Source of the DNA: Costus lasius
Taxonomy: Eukaryota > Streptophyta > Magnoliopsida > Zingiberales > Costaceae
NCBI GenBank assembly: GCA_027563935.2
Contig: CM050451.1
Coordinates: forward strand, 35,045,565-35,109,564
Reading direction: 5' to 3'
DNA length: 64,000 nt
Each line of letters begins with the position of its first letter. Position 1 is the stretch's first letter. The position numbers were made by a program, and so were the translations under genes. The notes under the pieces were generated by a model. That model searched no databases. It worked only from the letters and a program-made list of their open reading frames with translations, and was not told the origin of the DNA. Positions 46,494-58,594 of this stretch are shown here, one piece after another.

Positions 46494-48310
46494 ATTGGTA
46501 TCAAAGCGCAAGGTTTACATGCAAATTTATATGATTGCTTTGATTATGTGTTCCAAGTATTCTAGATCTTCACCATGCGAAATTCATCATGATAACATGT
46601 TTCATGCTGAAACTTATTTCATGTTTTACTTGCGCATGTATGTTGGCGCATGTAGTAGTTTTTTCTCAAAAATTATATCATTTGCGCGACTCATTGTAGA
46701 TCTAAGATGCGCCTGCATTAAAACCCTTAGACGGGTTATTAGGGTTGAAGTCAACCCCTAAGTTAGATCCAAACATGTCTGATCAGATCATCTGACAGCC
46801 TGAATGGGTCGACCAGATAGCACCTTGGCGCAAGCCTATGGTGGCTATAGGTCGACTGCAGACAGGTGTGTAGCGATGTCTGATTGAGACGACTACTGAA
46901 CGCACCTGAGTTAGGCCCGGGGTCACGCCCGCTTGCCACACCTCAGTGTGGTCGTTCAGCCCTGGCGCATGCATAGTTGACCTTATGGTCGACGCAAGTC
47001 AGTTAGGACTTGGTGCATGCAAGGGCAGTGGATCTGACTAGGTTGGATGAGTGGATCCCTAGTAATGGACCGTTGTAAGGTTGTAGGGCAAATAAGGAAA
47101 ATTAAAATTGATCCTATGGGGTTTTCAAAAATTTTAATTTTTATGGATCACATGGTTATTGATTGATGCATATGCTTGTTTATTTAGTCTTATGTGGGCT
47201 GCTCATATTATTTGTGTGCTGTGCTGGGGCCTGCGTGCCTGAATTAAAAAAATTGTAAATTAATTATTGTGATCTGCGCATCACTGTGTTTTAATTTATA
47301 AATGTAAGTGACCTGCGTGTCACTCTTGTCTAGATAGTTAAATTTGTAATTTAATTAGACAAGAGCACAGAGCACACTTGGCAGAGGCGCTTGCAGCAGT
47401 GGCTGGACCAGGTGGGAGGTCTAGGGTTCGACCCTAGGACCTGGCGCAATTTCCTGGTGGGCGCATCAGAGCTGCTGATGGCGCTTGGGCCCAGGTTTGG
47501 GCCAGATGAGCAGCTAAAGACCCATGAAGAGCAAGTGAAGACTTAAGTTAGGTTAAGGTCTCACTAGGGCTATGGGCTTTTACCACATAAGATTCATGCT
47601 TTCTTTTATTGCTTAATATTAGAATTGCATGATTAAATTATCTTCTGCTATCACCATAGGAATTGCATGATAGGCAAGAAGATAAAAGACCGTTAAAATC
47701 CAACGCTTAAATATCAAGCTCGTAAGCCTTCTGACGCGAAACCTCACTGTTCTGATTATCGTTGGAGCCGTGTTGTACCCACTCAGTGGGCACGTCCATC
47801 TATCTTCAGACGGTGCGGGATTACACCTGTGTGTTACAGAGTAGGGATTTATCCCTTCTCGTTGCTCAGCATAGCACATGGTGGTCCAGGGAGTAGGTCG
47901 GGTCAGCTTGACCGTGTAGACTACATATGTGGCGCATATGGTAGCACATGGAGGCAGCCATCTGTGGAGTCAGAGATTGTGTTGTACCAACTCAGTTGGC
48001 ACAGTCTGCTGGACTGCCCAGATGAAGGGGAATCGCACGGGTTGGCGATCGGCAGTGACTGCCTACCAGAAACTAGTGCTTGTACTCTCTGTGCATCTTA
48101 TCTCGCCTGAGCGGGACGCGGAGACCAAGTATGAAATCTGGATCCCATATCACTAAAAGAGTTCTACTCTTTCGGGCTGTTTTGCTGGATTTTTCACGCC
48201 TGATAAAATAGTGAGAAAAAGAATCTTTCTTAAGTCCTGTTTGATTCTTATACATTGATACTGACCTTGCTGTTCTTGTATTGTTGTAGATACCTGCAGC
48301 AACGAACACC
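46494..48310 (+). other. Cop1-f leader with primer-binding site
   Basis: The PBS TGGTATCAAAGC (46496-46507) differs by one base from the Cop1-d version. Includes A-box/B-box-like words (about 47379 and 47425), the two bulged hairpins, and CTGAC...TTGTAG (48261-48289) before gag. No gene is recognised. Confidence 0.82.
47769..48005 (+). other. Paired bulged hairpins in Cop1-f leader
   Basis: Hairpin 1 at 47769-47794; hairpin 2 at 47976-48005. In hairpin 2 one outer C-G pair has become a T-G wobble (ATTGTG with CACAGT), so pairing is kept. Confidence 0.7.
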
Positions 48311-51300
48311 ATGAACTTCAATGTGCGATCCCTACTGGAAAGGGAGAAGTTTGGTGGGCCGAACTTCTCTGACTGGTTTGGACACCTTAAGATCGTTCTT
48401 AAGGCAGAGAGGAAACTGTATGTCCTCGAGACGGCGATACCGCCGCAGCCCGCTCCGAACGCCGCAAGGGCGGTTCGGGAAGCCTATGAAAAGCACGTCA
48501 ATGATAGCATTGATGTCGCTTGCCTGATGCTAGCGTCTATGACGCCACCGCTGCAGCGTCAGCATGAGGATATGTCTGCTATAGACATGATAGCGAACCT
48601 CAAGATGCTGTATGCTGCACAGGCGAGGACTGAACGCTATAATTTGACAAAGCTCTTCTTTCAGAGCAAACTGGCTGAAGGGAGCCCAGTGGGAGCTCAC
48701 GTGCTCAAGATGATTGGGCACAAGGAGGCTCTAGAGAAACTGGGGCATACCATCAACCAGGAGCTTGCTGTGGACATTATTCTGCAGTCTCTCCCGCCTT
48801 CATTCGACGCGTTCATTATTAATTTTAATATGAACAAAATCGATTGTACTCCGGCAGAGCTGCTGAATATGCTCTTGACCACTGAGGAGACTCTGAAGGG
48901 TAAGCCTTCAACCTCTGTCTTGATGGTTCCTTCTAGGAACAAGAAGAAGGGGAAGAAGGGCAAGGCTCCTGTCAAGAGTTACAGCAAGGCTCTGAAGCAG
49001 AAGGTCAAGCGGTCTAAGGAATACAGGTGTTTCCACTGTGGCCAGCTGGGTCACTGGAAAAAGGACTGTAAAGCGCTCCAAGGAGATAAGAGGGGAAGCT
49101 TTGCTTCTGGCTCAGGTATATTCGTGACTGAGGTCATGTTTTCTTCTTCTGTATCATGGGTGTTGGACACTGCATGTGGAGTTCACATTTGTTCAAATGT
49201 ACAGGAACTCAAGAGAAGAAGGCAGGTGGGACAGCATGAGGTGGACCTACGAGTTGGAAACGGGGCACGGGTTGCTGCTGTTGCTGTAGGAGACTACTTT
49301 ATTTCTTTACCATCTGGACTTGTATTGGAACTAAACAGTTGTTACTTTGTTCCCAGTATAACTAAAAATATTATCTCCATTCCTGCTCTTGTCAGGAAGG
49401 GGTTTTCCTTTGAATGCAATATTTCAAAGTGTATTTTGTCTTATGATAATATTGTTTATGCAACTGGTTCAATTAACAATGGGTTATTCATGTTGGACAT
49501 GGAATGTTCAATACAGCAAATTGATATTAAGAAAGCCAAGTATACTGATGACAGCACCTTGCTATGGCATAGTCGTTTAGGCCATATTAACGAGAAACGC
49601 ATTAAGCGGTTGCATGAAAATGGACTGCTGGGATCATTCTCCTATAAGGAGATTGATACATGCAAAGCTTGTTTGATGGGTAAAATGACGAAGTCACCTT
49701 TTCTTCACAAAGGTCAAAGGGCTTCAGGTTTACTTGACCTTATACACAGTGATGTGTGTGGGCCATTTAGTAAACATGCCAGAGGTGGCTATCAGTACTT
49801 CATTACCTTTACTGATGATTTCAGTAGATATGGTTATGTCTATCTGATGAGACATAAAAGTGAATCTTTTGACAAGTTCAAAGAGTTCAAAAATGAAGTA
49901 CAGAATCAGCTAGGCCGTAATATCAAGGCACTTCGCTCAGATCGAGGTGGTGAATACCTAAGTCATGCATTTACTGACTATCTAAAGGAGTGTGGGATTA
50001 TCTCACAGCTCACTCCACCAGGAACACCGCAATGGAATGGTGTGTCCGAGAGGAGAAATAGAACGCTGCTTGATATGGTTCGTTCTATGATGAGTCAGGC
50101 TACTCTACCCTACTCCTTTTGGGGTTTTGCACTGGAAACAGCTGCAAAGGTACTAAACCGAGTGCCATCCAAGGCAGTTTCCAAGACGCCATATGAGTTA
50201 TGGTATGGGAAACAGCCAAGCTTAACATTTATCAGGATCTGGGGTTGCGAAGCTTATGTAAAGAAGCTCGCCTCTGGGAAACTAGAGAGCAGATCTGACA
50301 AATGTATCTTTGTCGGTTACCCTAAGGAAACTAAGGGTTATTATTTCTTCGATCCCAAGGAGAACAAGGTTTTTGTTGCTCGGACGGCCATATTTCTTGA
50401 GAAGGAGTTTCTTCTGCAAGAGGCCAGTGGGAGAGAAATAAAACTGGATGAGAATCCAGAGGAAGGACAAAGTGCTCAAGCAGAGTTGGATGAGCCTGAG
50501 CCGGTAGAACAGGTTATTGAACAACCTGAGGCTCAGATATCACGGGAACCGCGAAGATCGGGTAGGATCCGTCGACAGCCTGAGCGCTATGACGGAGTCT
50601 ACATCATTAACAATGATGAACCCCTCACTTATGCGGATGCGGTCAGTGGACCGGAGTCAGCGAGATGGCTTGAAGCTATGCGCGCCGAGATGGACTCCAT
50701 GTCAGATAACCAAGTCTGGGATTTGGTTGATCCGCCTCCGGGAGTTATCCCTATAGGCTGTAAATGGATCTTCAAGAAGAAGATTGACATGGATGGTAAC
50801 GTGGTTACCTATAAAGGCAGGCTAGTTGCGAAAGGTTTCAAACAAATCTACGGGATAGATTATGATGAAACTTTCTCACCTGTAGCCATGTTTAAGTCTA
50901 TTCGGATTCTTTTCGCGATAGCTGCATATTATGATTATGAGATTTGGCAGATGGATGTGAAAACAGCTTTCCTTAATGGAAATCTGGATGAGGATGTGTA
51001 TATGACACAACCAGAAGGTTTCACTAATCCAGCAGATTGTCATAAGATATGCAAGTTAAAGAAGTCTATTTATGGACTTAAACAAGCATCAAGAAGCTGG
51101 AATATTCGTTTTGATGAATCAGTCACTGAATTTGGTTTCATCAAGAACGAAGATGACCCGTGTGTATATAAGAGGTTTAGTGGGAGCGTGATTACTTTCC
51201 TAGTCCTCTACGTCGATGACATCTTGATCATTGGAAATGATATTCCTGAAATGCATGCTGTTAAAGCATGGCTAAGGAAATGTTTCCAGATGAAAGATCT

Positions 51301-52192
51301 AGGAGAAGCAGCCTATGTGTTAGGTGTGAAGATCTACAGGGATAGATCTAAGAGGCTTCTCGGGCTGTGCCAGAGTACTTACATCGAAAAAGTCCTGGAG
51401 AGATTTCATTTAGAGAATTCTAAACGAGGATATCTTCCAGTCAGACATGGTCTGAATCTTTCGAAGAGTTAGTGTCCACAAACACAGACTGAGAAAGATG
51501 AAATGGACAATACGCCTTATGCTTCGGCTATTGGTTCCATTATGTATGCGATGTTGTGTACTCGCCCAGACGTTGCTTACGGGTTAAGCGTAACCAGTCG
51601 TTTCCAAAGTAATCCAGGTGTGGCGCACTGGATTGCAGTCAAGAACATCTTAAAATATCTGCGGAGGACCAAAGATATGTTCTTGATATATGGTGGTCAG
51701 GAAGAACTCAGTATTGAAGGATATACTGACGCTTCGTTCCAGTCTGACCAGGATGATTTCCGATCGCAATCAGGCTATGTTTTTAGCTTGAATGGAGGTG
51801 CAGTGGTGTGGAAAAGTTTCAAACAGTCAACTGTTGCTGATTCTACAACAGAAGCCGAGTATGTTGCAGCCTCGGAAGCATCCAAGGAGGCAGTGTGGAT
51901 TCGTAAGTTCGTGAGAGAACTTGGTGTCATTCCTTCGAGTGCAGATCCTTTGGTTATCTTTTGTGATAACACTGGAGCAATCGCACAAGCAAAGGAACCA
52001 CGGTCGCACCAGAAGTCCAAGCACATACAGAGACGGTTTCACTTGATCCGGGAGATCATTGATCGTGGCGAGATCAAAATCTGCAAGGTACATACAGATG
52101 ACAATCTGGCAGACCCGCTTACCAAGCCTCTGGCGCAGCAGAAGCATGAGAAGCACTGTAATAATATGGGTTTGAGATTTCTCAACCATTAG
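48311..52192 (+). pseudogene. Cop1-f gag-pol with one nonsense codon
   Basis: A frame of 1294 codons starting MNFNVRSLL. All domains present: gag, CCHC (CFHCGQLGHWKKDC), protease box LDTAC, HHCC and DDE integrase, RT with LYVDD and RNase H. The only break is CAG to TAG at 51470-51472, between RT and RNase H, judged from the Gln codon in the sister copies. The frame continues unchanged to the stop at 52192. Truncation would remove RNase H, so the copy is probably not autonomous. Confidence 0.95.
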
Positions 52193-52212
52193 ATTAAGTG
52201 CAAGTGGGAGAT

Positions 52213-53884
52213 TGTTGGGGTATGCCCTTAAGGCTAATGTTTGAGGCCTGTGGGAATGTATCAGTATCATGTAATAAACTCTTATGTTTATAAAGGCATG
52301 GTTGTTATTCAGTTAGCTACATTGTCTGCTGCAATATATGTTCTTCTGAATAATGTCTCAAAGCTGTTCAGCTGGGCTGACATGCTATTAAGTCCTTAGT
52401 CGATGTATCTTGGTGAACATGAGACAGCCTTGATATGGTTAAGACTAATATGTGTTCTAATCTTATAGGATGCTTCGAGCATGGAATAAGATGTAGACTC
52501 ATGGGTACATGGGATGTACTGGACAGACCCTACTAGGATGTTCAATTGTTTGTCACAATGTGAATATTCCTTGATTATGACAAGTGGCACATTTCCTCTG
52601 ACTTGAGATCACTTGTGTTTTCTAAATGATGATTGTCATTGTTTTGAGATAGTTCAATATCGTTTGAAACATAATGATTATAGACTATCTTGGATGGTGA
52701 GCTTGAGTCAGGTTAGAGCATTAGAGATAGACAAAGGATTGCCGTCTCCTTGTTTAAGGAGTGTGATGTTCTAAAGGGGCCCCCTGGATGAGATGATTGA
52801 GAAAAGTGTATGGCCATACCCAGGTGACAGTGTTCATCTGATCTAATCATGCTCATCATATTGGAGTTACGAGCTTGACAGGCTTGTCCAATAAGAACAT
52901 CCAGTGGCAAAGGAAATATGCATGCCTTGTGAATTGATTCACACTTATGCAGTTTTTGGGTGTAGTCTTGGAAGACTCTTTCCTTTATATCGGGAGACAG
53001 TGATGTGTTGCTAGATACCTCTCACTGGTCGTGATAACGTGAGTTATCGTTACCGACGCTTAAAGGAAACCCTCAGGGTCGCACAATTTGATGATATGGC
53101 TTACTTAAGTCAGATCGTGTGGACTGAATTGTTCGGGTTCAGTTTAAAGGGATTTAATCTCTGATTGTAAGTGAGATCTGGTCTGATCATGTTTGATTGA
53201 TTAGGGCTTGAGATCGGTAAGCTTCGATCGAGAGAACGGATGCTAGATCGGTCAGATCAGAAGCATCAAGAGATCGACGGTCAGATCAAGCACCTTAGGG
53301 TTTTAATGTGATCTGGACTAATTGCTTGGGTTATTTGGTTTATAGACCAGACCGAATTGAACCGGCTCTAGATGTGAGTGCTTGGTTCAAAGTAATGAGG
53401 AAAATGCGATTGGTTCATGTGGGCATGAACACATGATCGCATGTAAGAGAGGTTGGCTATTTTTAGCAACCACGCCCCCCATGTTTACATGGAGCGCATC
53501 TCTTGTTGTCAAAACCTCTAATTCTCGTCGCTCTCTCTCGTAAGAGACTTCTCTTTCACGTCTTGGAGACTCGAGAATCAAGCAAGGAAAGGCGATCTTC
53601 TTCCCTTCTCACGCGATCAAAGACACCTAGGAATCTTGCTAGCACAAGATATTCCGTAGGGAGTAAGCGCATCCTCATCTTGTGTGCGCGTCCTAAGGAG
53701 GAAATCTTCGTTGCTTTCTATCTTCCAAGGCGCCATCTTTAAATGGCATTGGTATGAATCGCATCTCCTTCTTTCATGTTTTAAAGGTTGATCATATATT
53801 GCATGTTTTCGATTCTTGAATCCGCTGCCTATCGAGTTTGCGCCAACTAGGGTTTCGCCCCCCTCTTGAAAGGGGTTCCCTTCA
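52213..53884 (+). repeat. Cop1-f 3' LTR
   Basis: 1672 bp, differs from the 5' LTR near 45130/52521, 45556-45561/52947-52952 (two sites) and 45985/53376. Ends GGTTCCCTTCA. Confidence 0.95.
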
Positions 53885-53889
53885 TCTAG
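53885..53889 (+). repeat. Target-site duplication of Cop1-f, right copy
   Basis: TCTAG, matching 44817-44821. Confidence 0.96.
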
Positions 53890-54689
53890 CAACACATCAC
53901 TGTCTCCCGATATAAAGGAAAAAGTCTTCCAAGACTACACCCAAACCACAGCACAAGTGTGAATCCACTTCACTAGGCATACATGTTTCCTTTGCCACTG
54001 GATGTTCTTATTGGACAAGTGTGTCAAGCTTGTTATTCCAATATGATGAGCATGACTAGATCAGATGAACATAGTCATCAGGGTATGGCCATACACTATC
54101 TCAATCATCTCATGCAAGGGGGGGCCCCTTCAGAACATCACTCTCCAAACAAGGAGACGGCAATCCTATATCTATCACTAGTGCCCTAACCTGACTCATG
54201 ATCATTATCCAAGATAGTCTATAACTATTATGTTTCAAATGATATTGAACTACCTCAAAACAATGACAATCATCATTTAGAAACACAAGTGATCTCAAGT
54301 CAGAGGACATGTGCCACTTGATGCAAACAAGGATTATTCACATTGTGACAAACAATTGAATATCCTAGTAGGGTCTGTCCAGTACATCCAATGTACCCAT
54401 GAGTCTACATCTTATTCCATGCTCGAAGCATCCTATAAGATTAGAACACATATTAGTCTCAATCATATCAAGGCTGTCTCATGTTCACCAAGATATCTCG
54501 ACTAAGGACATTACAGCATGTCAGCCTAGCTGAACAGCATTGAGACATTATTCAGAAGCACACTTATTGCAGCAGACAATGTAACATACTGAATAACAAC
54601 CATTGCCTTTATAAACATAAGAGTTTATATACATGATACTGATAGAATCCCAAGGCCTCAAACATTAGCCTTAAGGGCATACCCCAACA
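53890..54689 (-). repeat. Cop1-e 3' LTR, second segment
   Basis: Completes the LTR begun at 43916; + strand ends ACCCCAACA, followed by the minus-strand purine tract (54690-54703). Confidence 0.94.
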
Positions 54690-54709
54690 ATCTCCCACTT
54701 GCACTTAAT

Positions 54710-57700
54710 CTAATGGTTGAGAAATCTCAAACCCATATTATTACAGTGCTTCTCATGCTTCTGCTGCGCCAGAGGCTTGGTAAGCGGGTCAGCCAGATTG
54801 TCATCTGTATGAACCTTGCAGATTTTGATCTCGCCACGATCAATGATCTCCCGGATCAAGTGAAACCGTCTCTGTATGTGCTTGGACTTCTGGTGCGACC
54901 GTGGTTCCTTTGCTTGTGCTATAGCTCCAGTGTTATCACAGAAGATAACCAAAGGATCTGCACTCGAAGGAACGACACCAAGTTCCTGAATGAACTTACG
55001 AATCCACACTGCCTCCTTGGATGCTTCCGAGGCTGCAACATACTCGGCTTCTGTTGTGGAATCAGCAACAGTAGACTGTTTGAAACTTTTCCACACCACT
55101 GCTCCACCATTCAAGCTAAAAACATATCCTGATTGCGATCGAAAATCATCCTGGTCCGACTGGAACGAAGCATCAGTATATCCTTCTATACTGAGTTCTT
55201 CCTGACCACCATATATCAAGAACATATCTTTGGTCCTCCGCAGATATTTTAAAATGTTCTTGAGTGCAATCCAGTGTGCTTGACCTGGATTACTTTGGAA
55301 TCGACTGGTCACGCTTAACCCGTAAGCAACGTCTGGGCGAGTACACAACATCGCATACATAATGGACCCAATAGCCGAAGCATAAGGCGTATTGTCCATT
55401 TCATCTTTCTCAGTCTGTGTTTGTGGACACTGACTCTTTGAAAGATTCAGACCATGTCTGACTGGAAGATGTCCTCTTTTAGAATTCTCTAAATGAAATC
55501 TCTCCAGGACTTTATCGATGTAAGTACTCTGGCACAGCCCGAGAAGCCTCTTAGATCTATCCCTGTAGATCTTCACACCTAATACATAGGCTGCTTCTCC
55601 TAGATCTTTCATCTGGAAACATTTTCCTAACCATGCCTTAACAGCATGCAGTTCAGGAATATCGTTTCCAATGATTAAGACATCATCGACGTAGAGGACT
55701 AGGAAAGTAATCACGCTCCCACTAAACCTCTTATATACACACGGGTCATCTTCGTTCTTGATGAAACCAAACTCAGAGATTGATTCATCAAAACGAATAT
55801 TCCAGCTTCTAGATGCTTGTTTAAGTCCATAAATGGACTTCTTTAACTTGCATATTTTATGACGATCTGATGGATTAGTGAAACCTTCAGGTTGTGTCAT
55901 ATACACATCCTCATCCAGTTTTCCATTAAGGAAAGCGGTCTTCACATCCATCTGCCAGATCTCATAATCGTAATATGCTGCTATCGCGAAAAGAATCCGA
56001 ATAGACTTGAACATGGCTACAGGAGAGAAAGTTTCATCATAATCTATCCCGTAGATTTGTTTGAAACCTTTCGCTACTAGCCTGCCTTTATAGGTAACCA
56101 CGTTACCATCCATGTCAATCTTCTTCTTGAAGATCCATTTACAGCCTATAGGAATTACTCCCGGAGGCGGATCAACCAAATCCCAGACTTGGTTATCTGA
56201 CATGGAGTCCATTTCGGCTCGCATAGCTTCAAGCCATCTAGCTGACTCCGATCCACTGACCGCATCCGCATAAGTGAGGGGTTCATCATTATCAATGATG
56301 TAGACTCCGTCATAGCGTTCAGGCTGTCGACGGATCCTTCCCGATCTACGCGGTTCCCGTGATATCTGAGCCTCAGGTTGTTCAATAACCTGATCCACTG
56401 GCTCAGGCTCATCCAACTGTGCTTGACTACTTTGTCCTTCGTCTGGATTCTCATCCAGCTTTATTTCTCTCCCACTGGCTTCTTGCAGAAGAAACTCCTT
56501 CTCAAGAAAAATGGCCATCCGAGCAACAAATACTTTGTTCTCTTTGGGATCGAAGAAATAATAACCCTTAGTTTCCTTAGGGTAACCGACAAAGATGCAT
56601 TTCTCATATCTGCTCTCTAGTTTCCCAGAGGCGAGCTTTTTGACATAAGTCTCGCAACCCCAGATCTTAATAAATGTCAAGCTCGGCTGTTTCCCATACC
56701 ATAACTCATATGGAGTCTTTGAAACGGCCTTGGATGGCACTCGGTTTAGTACCTTTGCAGCTGTTTCCAGTGCAAAACCCCAAAAGGAGTAAGGTAGAGT
56801 AGCCTGACTCATCATAGAACGAACCATATCAAGTAACGTTCTATTTCTCCTCTCGGACACACCATTCCATTGCGGTGTTCCTGGCGGAGTGAGCTGTGAG
56901 ATTATCCCACACTCTTTTAGATAGTCAGTAAACGCATGACTCAAGTATTCTCCACCTCGATCAGAACGAAGTGCCTTGATATTTCGGCCTAGCTGATTTT
57001 GTACTTCATTTTTGAACTCTTTGAACTTGTCAAAAGATTCACTCTTATGTCTCATAAGATAGACATAACCATACCTACTGAAATCATCAGTAAAGGTAAT
57101 GAAGTACGAATAGCCACCTCTGGCATGTTTACTAAACGGCCCACACACATCAGTGTGTATAAGGTCAAGTAAACCTGAAGCCCTTTGACCTTTATTAGGA
57201 AAGGGAGACTTCGTCATTTTACCCATTAAACAAGCTTTGCATGTATCAATCTCCTCATAGGAGAATGATCCCAGCAGTCCATGATCATGCAACCGCTTAA
57301 TGCGTTTCTTGTTAATATGGCCTAAACGACTATGCCATAACAAGGTGCTATCATCAGCATACTTGGCTTTCTTATTATCATTGTTTTGTATAGAACATTC
57401 CATGTCCAACATGAATAACCCATTGTTAATTGAACCAGTAGCATAAACAATATTATCATAAGAAATTACACACTTTGAAATATTGCATTCAAAGGAAAAT
57501 CCTTTCCTGACAAGAGCAGGAATAGAGATAATATTTTTAGTAATACTTGGAACAAAATAACAATTATCCAGTTCTAGTACAAATCCAGATGGTAATGAGA
57601 TGTAATAAGTTCCTACAGCAACAGCAGCAACCCGTGCCCCGTTTCCAACTCGTAGGTCCACCTCATGCTGTCCCACCTGTCTTCTTCTCTTGAGTTCCTG

Positions 57701-58594
57701 TACATTTGAACAAATGTGAACTCCACATGCAGTGTCCAACACCCATGAAATAGAAGAAGAAGATATCATGACCTCAGTCACAAATATACCTAAGCCAGAA
57801 GCGATGCTTCCCTTCTTGTCTCCTTGGAGCGCTTTATAGTCCTTTTTCCAGTGACCCAGCTGGCCACAGTGGAAACACCTGTTGTCCTTCGACCGCTTCA
57901 CCTTTTGTTTCAGAGCCTTACTGTAGTTCTTGACAGGGGCTTTGCCCTTCTTCCCCTTCTTCTTGTTCCTGGAAGGAACCATTAAGACAGAGGTTGAAAG
58001 CTTTCCCTTCAGAGTCTCCTCAGTAGTCAAGAGCATATTTAGCAACTCTGTCGGAGTACAATCGATTTTGTTCATATTAAAGTTAATAATGAACGCATCG
58101 AAAGAGGGCGGGAGAGACTGCAGAATAATGTCTACAGCAAGCTCCTGATTGATGGTATGCCCCAGTTTCTCCAGAGCCTCCTTGTGCCCAATCATCTTGA
58201 GCACGTGAGCTCCCACTGGGCTCCCTTCAGCCAGTTTGCTCTGAAAGAAAAGCTTGGTCAAATTATAGCGCTCAGTCCTCGCCTGTGCAGCATACAGCAT
58301 CTTGAGGTTTGCTATAATTTCTATAGCAATCATATCCTCATGCTGACGCTGCAGTGGTGGCGTCATAGACGCTAGCATCAGGCAAGCGACATCAATGCTA
58401 TCACTGACATGCTTTTCATAGGCATCCCGAACCGCCCTTGCGGCGTTCGCAGCGGGTTGAGGCGGTATAGCCGTCTCGAGGACATACAGTTTCCTCTCTG
58501 CCTTAAGAACGATCTTAAGGTGTCCGTACCAGTCTGAGAAGTTTGGCCCAGCAAACTTCTCCCTTTCCAGTAGGGATCGCACATTGAAGCTCAT
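54710..58594 (-). CDS. Cop1-e gag-pol polyprotein (Ty1/copia), uninterrupted
   Basis: 1294 residues in a single frame from ATG 58594, the only unbroken Cop1 polyprotein here. Gag (1-220); knuckle at about 240-253, which has Tyr at 253 (57836-57838) where all sisters have the final Cys of CCHC; protease-like box LDTAC (287-290), with Ala where retropepsins have Gly; GAG-pre-integrase HHCC (about 420-456); integrase DDE at Asp 482, Asp 545 and Glu 581; acidic linker (about 700-780); RT (about 805-1050) with YVDD at 968-971; RNase H (about 1110-1250). Translation as one frame implies protease processing. Cys-to-Tyr should weaken RNA binding by Gag. It is flanked by two near-identical LTRs and a PBS, so it was mobile recently. 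Confidence 0.95.
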   Translation of the reverse strand: MSFNVRSLLEREKFAGPNFSDWYGHLKIVLKAERKLYVLETAIPPQPAANAARAVRDAYEKHVSDSIDVACLMLASMTPPLQRQHEDMIAIEIIANLKMLYAAQARTERYNLTKLFFQSKLAEGSPVGAHVLKMIGHKEALEKLGHTINQELAVDIILQSLPPSFDAFIINFNMNKIDCTPTELLNMLLTTEETLKGKLSTSVLMVPSRNKKKGKKGKAPVKNYSKALKQKVKRSKDNRCFHCGQLGHWKKDYKALQGDKKGSIASGLGIFVTEVMISSSSISWVLDTACGVHICSNVQELKRRRQVGQHEVDLRVGNGARVAAVAVGTYYISLPSGFVLELDNCYFVPSITKNIISIPALVRKGFSFECNISKCVISYDNIVYATGSINNGLFMLDMECSIQNNDNKKAKYADDSTLLWHSRLGHINKKRIKRLHDHGLLGSFSYEEIDTCKACLMGKMTKSPFPNKGQRASGLLDLIHTDVCGPFSKHARGGYSYFITFTDDFSRYGYVYLMRHKSESFDKFKEFKNEVQNQLGRNIKALRSDRGGEYLSHAFTDYLKECGIISQLTPPGTPQWNGVSERRNRTLLDMVRSMMSQATLPYSFWGFALETAAKVLNRVPSKAVSKTPYELWYGKQPSLTFIKIWGCETYVKKLASGKLESRYEKCIFVGYPKETKGYYFFDPKENKVFVARMAIFLEKEFLLQEASGREIKLDENPDEGQSSQAQLDEPEPVDQVIEQPEAQISREPRRSGRIRRQPERYDGVYIIDNDEPLTYADAVSGSESARWLEAMRAEMDSMSDNQVWDLVDPPPGVIPIGCKWIFKKKIDMDGNVVTYKGRLVAKGFKQIYGIDYDETFSPVAMFKSIRILFAIAAYYDYEIWQMDVKTAFLNGKLDEDVYMTQPEGFTNPSDRHKICKLKKSIYGLKQASRSWNIRFDESISEFGFIKNEDDPCVYKRFSGSVITFLVLYVDDVLIIGNDIPELHAVKAWLGKCFQMKDLGEAAYVLGVKIYRDRSKRLLGLCQSTYIDKVLERFHLENSKRGHLPVRHGLNLSKSQCPQTQTEKDEMDNTPYASAIGSIMYAMLCTRPDVAYGLSVTSRFQSNPGQAHWIALKNILKYLRRTKDMFLIYGGQEELSIEGYTDASFQSDQDDFRSQSGYVFSLNGGAVVWKSFKQSTVADSTTEAEYVAASEASKEAVWIRKFIQELGVVPSSADPLVIFCDNTGAIAQAKEPRSHQKSKHIQRRFHLIREIIDRGEIKICKVHTDDNLADPLTKPLAQQKHEKHCNNMGLRFLNH

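Larger units (their letters stand above)
44822..53884 (+). mobile_element. Cop1-f, complete copia element nested in Cop1-e 3' LTR
   Basis: 9063 bp with two 1672-bp LTRs, perfect target duplication TCTAG, PBS, leader, nearly intact gag-pol and purine tract. About four LTR differences by eye make it one of the youngest insertions here and the innermost of the right-hand nest. A single TAG codon separates it from a full frame. Confidence 0.97.
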
